A stretch of DNA of 16,796 bases from JBBIRT01 sp037441725 (GTDB taxonomy: Bacteria > Desulfobacterota > BSN033 > UBA1163): contig JBBIRT010000070.1 of assembly GCA_037441725.1 (NCBI GenBank), forward strand, positions 1 through 16,796, read 5' to 3'. Below the pieces are notes generated by a model that saw only the letters and a list, made by a program, of their open reading frames with translations, did no database searches and was not told the DNA's origin. A program made the translations under genes and the position numbers. Positions 13,337 to 16,796 of this stretch are shown piece by piece. Within the stretch, counting starts at the first letter, position 1. Every line of letters begins with the position of its first letter.

Positions 13337-16300
13337 ATGATAAATAGATTGATTGAAGCTTGTGCTCATAATAAATTTATCGTTTTTCTCCTTATAGGTA
13401 TGGCTACTCTATGGGGCTTATATTCCATTAAAAATATAACCCTCGACGCTATTCCTGATCTTTCAGACACCCAGGTGATTATCTTCTCGCGATGGGATAG
13501 AAGCCCTGACATAATAGAAGACCAAATCACCTATCCCATTATTTCAGCTCTTTTGGGTGTCCCAAAGGTAAAAGATATAAGGGGTTTCTCCGATTTTGGT
13601 TATTCCTATGTCTATGTCATCTTTGAGGATGGAACGGATATCTATTGGGCTCGCTCCAGAACTCTTGAATATTTAAGTAATATCCTTCCTCGTCTTCCTC
13701 AAGGAGTAAATGTTGAACTTGCCCGGGATGAGACTGCAGTGGGTTGGGTTTTTCAATATGCACTTGTTGATAAGACAGGTAAAAACGACCTGGCTCAATT
13801 AAGGACTTTTCAAGATTGGTACCTCAGATATACCATCCAATCTGTTCCTGGAGTTGCTGAAGTTGCTCCCATTGGTGGTTTTGTTAGGCAATATCAGGTC
13901 AATATCGATCCAAATAAACTTATAGCCTATAACATCTCTATTGATCGTGTTATAGCTGCCATAAGAGCTGGTAATAATGATGTCGGCGGAAGATTAGTAG
14001 AGTTTGCAGGCCTTGAGTATATGGTTCGTGGAAGGGGTTATATTCGAAAAGTATCCGATATAGAAAGTATTGTTGTTGGGAGAAATAAGAGTGGAGTCCA
14101 AATTTTGGTAAAGGATCTTGGAACAGTTACATTAGGTCCTGATCTCAGACGGGGGATTGCAGAATTAAATGGGGAAGGAGAGGTTGTTGGGGGTATTGTG
14201 ATCATGCGTTTTGGTGAGAATGCCCTAAAGGTTATAGACCGGGTTCGGGAAAAGCTTGAAGAACTTAAGCCCTCCCTTCCACCTGGGGTTGAGATTGTCA
14301 CTACCTATGATAGAGGTTCATTGATTGAACGAGCTATTAACACTCTTAAGGATACCCTTAGCGAGGAGTTAATTATTGTAAGCATCGTGATAATGATCTT
14401 TCTCTGGCATATCCCTTCAGCTATCGTTCCGATCATCACTATACCAATTACTATTATCCTGTCATTTATCCCGATGCATTTAATGGGGCTTACTGCTAAT
14501 ATCATGAGTCTTGGGGGGATAGCCATTGCCATTGGTGCAATGGTTGATGCAGCCATCGTAGTGGTTGAGCAGACTCATAAAAAACTTGAGAGATGGGACA
14601 AAGAGGGGAGGGGTGGTAGTTATAAAGATGTTGTGATCAAGGCTGTTAAAGAAGTGGGAGGCCCAAGTTTTTTCGCCCTTTTAGTGATTGCTGTCTCATT
14701 TATGCCTGTCTTCACTCTGGCAGGGATGGAAGGAAGGCTTTTCAAACCTCTCGCTTTTACAAAAAACTTTTCAATGGCTATAGCGGCTGTTCTGGCCATT
14801 ACCCTTGATCCAGCCATTCGGTTGCTTTTTACCCATATGGATCCTTATCTGTTTAAACCAAAATTCTTATGTAAGATTGTGAATACCTTTCTTGTAGGAA
14901 AGATTCATAGTGAAGAGAAACACCCGATCAGTCGACCTCTGATGAGGATCTATCATCCCATCTGTGAATATGTACTGAGATTTAAATGGATAACAGTCCT
15001 TGTTGCAATATTGGTAGTTTTAGCTACTATTCCAATTTTTAAAAAGCTTGGGTCTGAATTTATGCCTCCCCTTTTTGAAGGTGATCTTCTCTACATGCCA
15101 ACCACTCTGCCTGGTATTTCTGTAACCGAAGCCCAAAGGTTACTCCAGGTTCAGGATAAGGTATTGAAGTCATTTCCAGAAGTAAAACTTGTTTTTGGAA
15201 AGGCAGGCCGTGCAGAGACGGCTACTGACCCTGCACCATTCTCTATGATGGAAACCGTGATAGTTCTTAGGCCTGAATCAGAATGGCCTAAAATTCCCAG
15301 GTGGTACTCTTCATGGGCACCAGAATGGTTACAGAAGATTTTACGTCGGTTCTGGCCTGATCATAAGAGAGTGGAAGATTTAATTTATGGCCCTGGAGGG
15401 TTGGATGAGAAGATGAGATTTCCAGGGATCACAAATGCCTGGACCATGCCAATTAAAGCTCGTGTGGACATGCTTACAACAGGAGTGAGGACACCCGTTG
15501 GGATAAAGATCATGGGATCGGATTTACAAAAAATTCAGGAGATCGGTGAACATATCGAAATGGTGCTCAAGGATGTTCCTGGGACAAAGAGTGTCTATGC
15601 AGAGCGGACCGCAGGTGGTTATTTTATTGACTTTACTCTTAAACGAGAAGAGCTGGCACGTTATGGTCTAACGATTGATCAAGCTAATAATATCATTATG
15701 TCAGCAATAGGGGGTGAAAATATTACTACGACGATTGAGGGCAGAGAGCGTTATCCTGTCAACGTTCGTTATTTAAGGGAGTTAAGAGACGATGTAGAAA
15801 GGCTTAAAAGGGTGCTCGTTCCTATTGGAGAAAGTGGCCCCATCACGACAGGCGGAATGGCTGGAATGGGAAGCGTGGGGAATTCATCAGGAACAAACCT
15901 TTCCCTGGTCACATATGTTCCCCTGAGTCAGCTTGCCGAGATCTCTCTGACGGCAGGCCCCTCTATGATAAGAGATGAGAATGGAAGATTGTCAGGATAT
16001 GTCTATGTTGATCTTGATACTTCCAAACGGGATATAGGGAGTTATGTTTCAGATGCGAAGAAAACAGTTCGAGAGAATATAAAATTACCACCGGGGTATC
16101 AACTAATTTGGAGCGGCCAGTTCGAGTATATGGAACGAGCAAAGGAACGTTTAGTGATAGTAGTTCCAATTACGATTTTCTTGGTCTTTTTACTTCTCTA
16201 TTTCAATACCCTCTCCGTAACGAAGACCATCATCATTTTCTTAGCTGTTCCTTTTTCTGCCGTTGGTGCAATATGGCTCCTTTATCTTCTCGGATATAAT

Positions 16301-16705
16301 ATGAGTATCGCTGTCTGGGTGGGTTTGATTGCTTTGATGGGTGTGGATGCAGAAACAGGAATGTTCATGCTCCTCTACTTGGATCTGGCTTATCATGAAG
16401 CTGAGCAGAAAGGTCGGCTTCGAAATTGGCAGGATTTAAAGGAGGTGATTGTAGAGGGTGCTGTTAAGAGACTCCGTCCGAAGTTCATGACAGTTGCTGT
16501 TATGTTGATGGGATTGATTCCAATCATGTGGTCGGCAGGAGCTGGTGCTGATGTGATGAAGCGTATTGCTGCGCCGATGATTGGAGGCATCTTTACCTCT
16601 TTTATTATGGAGCTGGGCGTATATCCTGCCATCTATGCTATCTGGAAATGGAACTTTGGCTTGAAGAAGATGCTTCAAGTTAAAAGTTTGTCACAAATTA
16701 CATGA
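13337..16705 (+). CDS. cusA: CusA-type heavy-metal RND efflux pump (Cu(I)/Ag(I))
   Basis: 1122 residues from the ATG at 13337, chosen because AGGAGG (13327-13332) precedes it; an earlier in-frame start at 13310 lacks a site. The protein has the two-repeat RND layout with about 12 membrane segments. The proton relay IGAMVDAAIVVVE contains D404 (equivalent to E. coli D405), and VDAETGMFML carries the partner Glu. The three Met ligands of CusA are present: M587 (LLYMPTTLPG), M637 (APFSMMET) and M712 (RVDMLTTG), equivalent to M573, M623 and M672. This supports monovalent Cu/Ag rather than Zn/Co export. An insertion of about 25 residues lies between the last two Met (about 660-690), including WYSSWAPEWLQKILRRFW. 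Confidence 0.93.
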   Translation: MINRLIEACAHNKFIVFLLIGMATLWGLYSIKNITLDAIPDLSDTQVIIFSRWDRSPDIIEDQITYPIISALLGVPKVKDIRGFSDFGYSYVYVIFEDGTDIYWARSRTLEYLSNILPRLPQGVNVELARDETAVGWVFQYALVDKTGKNDLAQLRTFQDWYLRYTIQSVPGVAEVAPIGGFVRQYQVNIDPNKLIAYNISIDRVIAAIRAGNNDVGGRLVEFAGLEYMVRGRGYIRKVSDIESIVVGRNKSGVQILVKDLGTVTLGPDLRRGIAELNGEGEVVGGIVIMRFGENALKVIDRVREKLEELKPSLPPGVEIVTTYDRGSLIERAINTLKDTLSEELIIVSIVIMIFLWHIPSAIVPIITIPITIILSFIPMHLMGLTANIMSLGGIAIAIGAMVDAAIVVVEQTHKKLERWDKEGRGGSYKDVVIKAVKEVGGPSFFALLVIAVSFMPVFTLAGMEGRLFKPLAFTKNFSMAIAAVLAITLDPAIRLLFTHMDPYLFKPKFLCKIVNTFLVGKIHSEEKHPISRPLMRIYHPICEYVLRFKWITVLVAILVVLATIPIFKKLGSEFMPPLFEGDLLYMPTTLPGISVTEAQRLLQVQDKVLKSFPEVKLVFGKAGRAETATDPAPFSMMETVIVLRPESEWPKIPRWYSSWAPEWLQKILRRFWPDHKRVEDLIYGPGGLDEKMRFPGITNAWTMPIKARVDMLTTGVRTPVGIKIMGSDLQKIQEIGEHIEMVLKDVPGTKSVYAERTAGGYFIDFTLKREELARYGLTIDQANNIIMSAIGGENITTTIEGRERYPVNVRYLRELRDDVERLKRVLVPIGESGPITTGGMAGMGSVGNSSGTNLSLVTYVPLSQLAEISLTAGPSMIRDENGRLSGYVYVDLDTSKRDIGSYVSDAKKTVRENIKLPPGYQLIWSGQFEYMERAKERLVIVVPITIFLVFLLLYFNTLSVTKTIIIFLAVPFSAVGAIWLLYLLGYNMSIAVWVGLIALMGVDAETGMFMLLYLDLAYHEAEQKGRLRNWQDLKEVIVEGAVKRLRPKFMTVAVMLMGLIPIMWSAGAGADVMKRIAAPMIGGIFTSFIMELGVYPAIYAIWKWNFGLKKMLQVKSLSQIT

Positions 16706-16780
16706 TTTTTAAAATTAAGACAAATAAGAGAGGTCAACACGTTTTTAAAACACAAATAAATGATACGAGGAGGCATTAAC

Positions 16781-16796
16781 GTGAAACGAATTGTCG
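16781..16796 (+). CDS. Start of the next gene (partial, five codons)
   Basis: GTG AAA CGA ATT GTC follows GAGGAGG (16767-16773) at a 7-base spacing, an ideal ribosome binding site, 75 bases after cusA. The basic start MKRIV suits a signal peptide, but nothing more can be said. The 75 bases between it and cusA show no clear terminator, so it may belong to the cus operon. Confidence 0.6.

Noticed and set aside
1..16796. CRISPR array, tRNA, rRNA, insertion sequence or attachment site
   Set aside because: No regularly spaced direct repeats, cloverleaf, transposase or flanking terminal repeats were recognised on either strand.

Overview
The window is about 42% GC by eye, with dense same-strand operons, strong Shine-Dalgarno sites and two in-frame UGA codons that look like selenocysteine (Sec). 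Together with an archaeal/bacterial-type Thi4, a thiocarboxylate sulfur-carrier system and an ArsS/TIGR04283-type operon, this points to an anaerobic or microaerophilic, Sec-decoding bacterium. A Desulfobacterota- or Nitrospirota-like Gram-negative is my best guess. It is an inference from gene content only; the outer-membrane channel supports a diderm envelope.

Layout. (1) 1-2091, minus strand: a compact operon of a TVP38/TMEM64 membrane protein, an ArsS-like radical SAM protein and a TIGR04283-like glycosyltransferase that runs off the left edge. (2) 2092-2853: AT-rich control region and gene for an Rrf2 regulator, with a consensus promoter so close to the start codon that the mRNA is probably leaderless, followed by an intrinsic terminator. 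(3) 2854-10071, plus strand: an eight-gene sulfur operon. It holds a threonine-synthase-family PLP enzyme, a ThiS/MoaD carrier fused to a NIL domain, a rhodanese-ThiF/MoeB E1-like enzyme, an exported tandem rhodanese, a JAMM/Mov34 protease, a cysteine-synthase-family enzyme, a Thi4 thiazole synthase and an archaemetzincin-like protein of unknown role. It ends in a long hairpin terminator. (4) 10164-16705: a small exported protein, then a CusC-CusB-CusA copper/silver efflux set, with a partial next gene at the right edge.

Main discovery. Two genes of the sulfur operon are cut short if UGA is read as stop, yet each continues in frame with the exact remainder of its domain. In the E1-like enzyme the UGA (5741-5743) replaces the E1 catalytic cysteine (ThiF Cys184/Uba4 Cys225 position). 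In the exported rhodanese the UGA (6842-6844) replaces the catalytic cysteine of the CxxGxRS loop. Each UGA is followed at SECIS distance by a stem-loop (6-bp upper stem plus bulged U; perfect 7-bp stem), both with an apical loop beginning AGUU. The window therefore appears to encode a selenocysteine-based sulfur-relay system.

Proposed pathway (inference). The carrier has an internal Gly-Gly and needs cleavage, presumably by the JAMM protein. The Sec-containing E1/rhodanese adenylates the exposed Gly-Gly and converts it to a thiocarboxylate. The two PLP enzymes then use that sulfur for cysteine and possibly homocysteine, as in CysO/CysM/Mec and HcyS/HcyD/HcyF systems. The Rrf2 protein may sense Fe-S or cysteine status and control the operon. 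Thi4 in the same operon carries a cysteine (C166) where archaeal enzymes have histidine, so it may be a suicide-type thiazole synthase or one recharged by the local sulfur relay.
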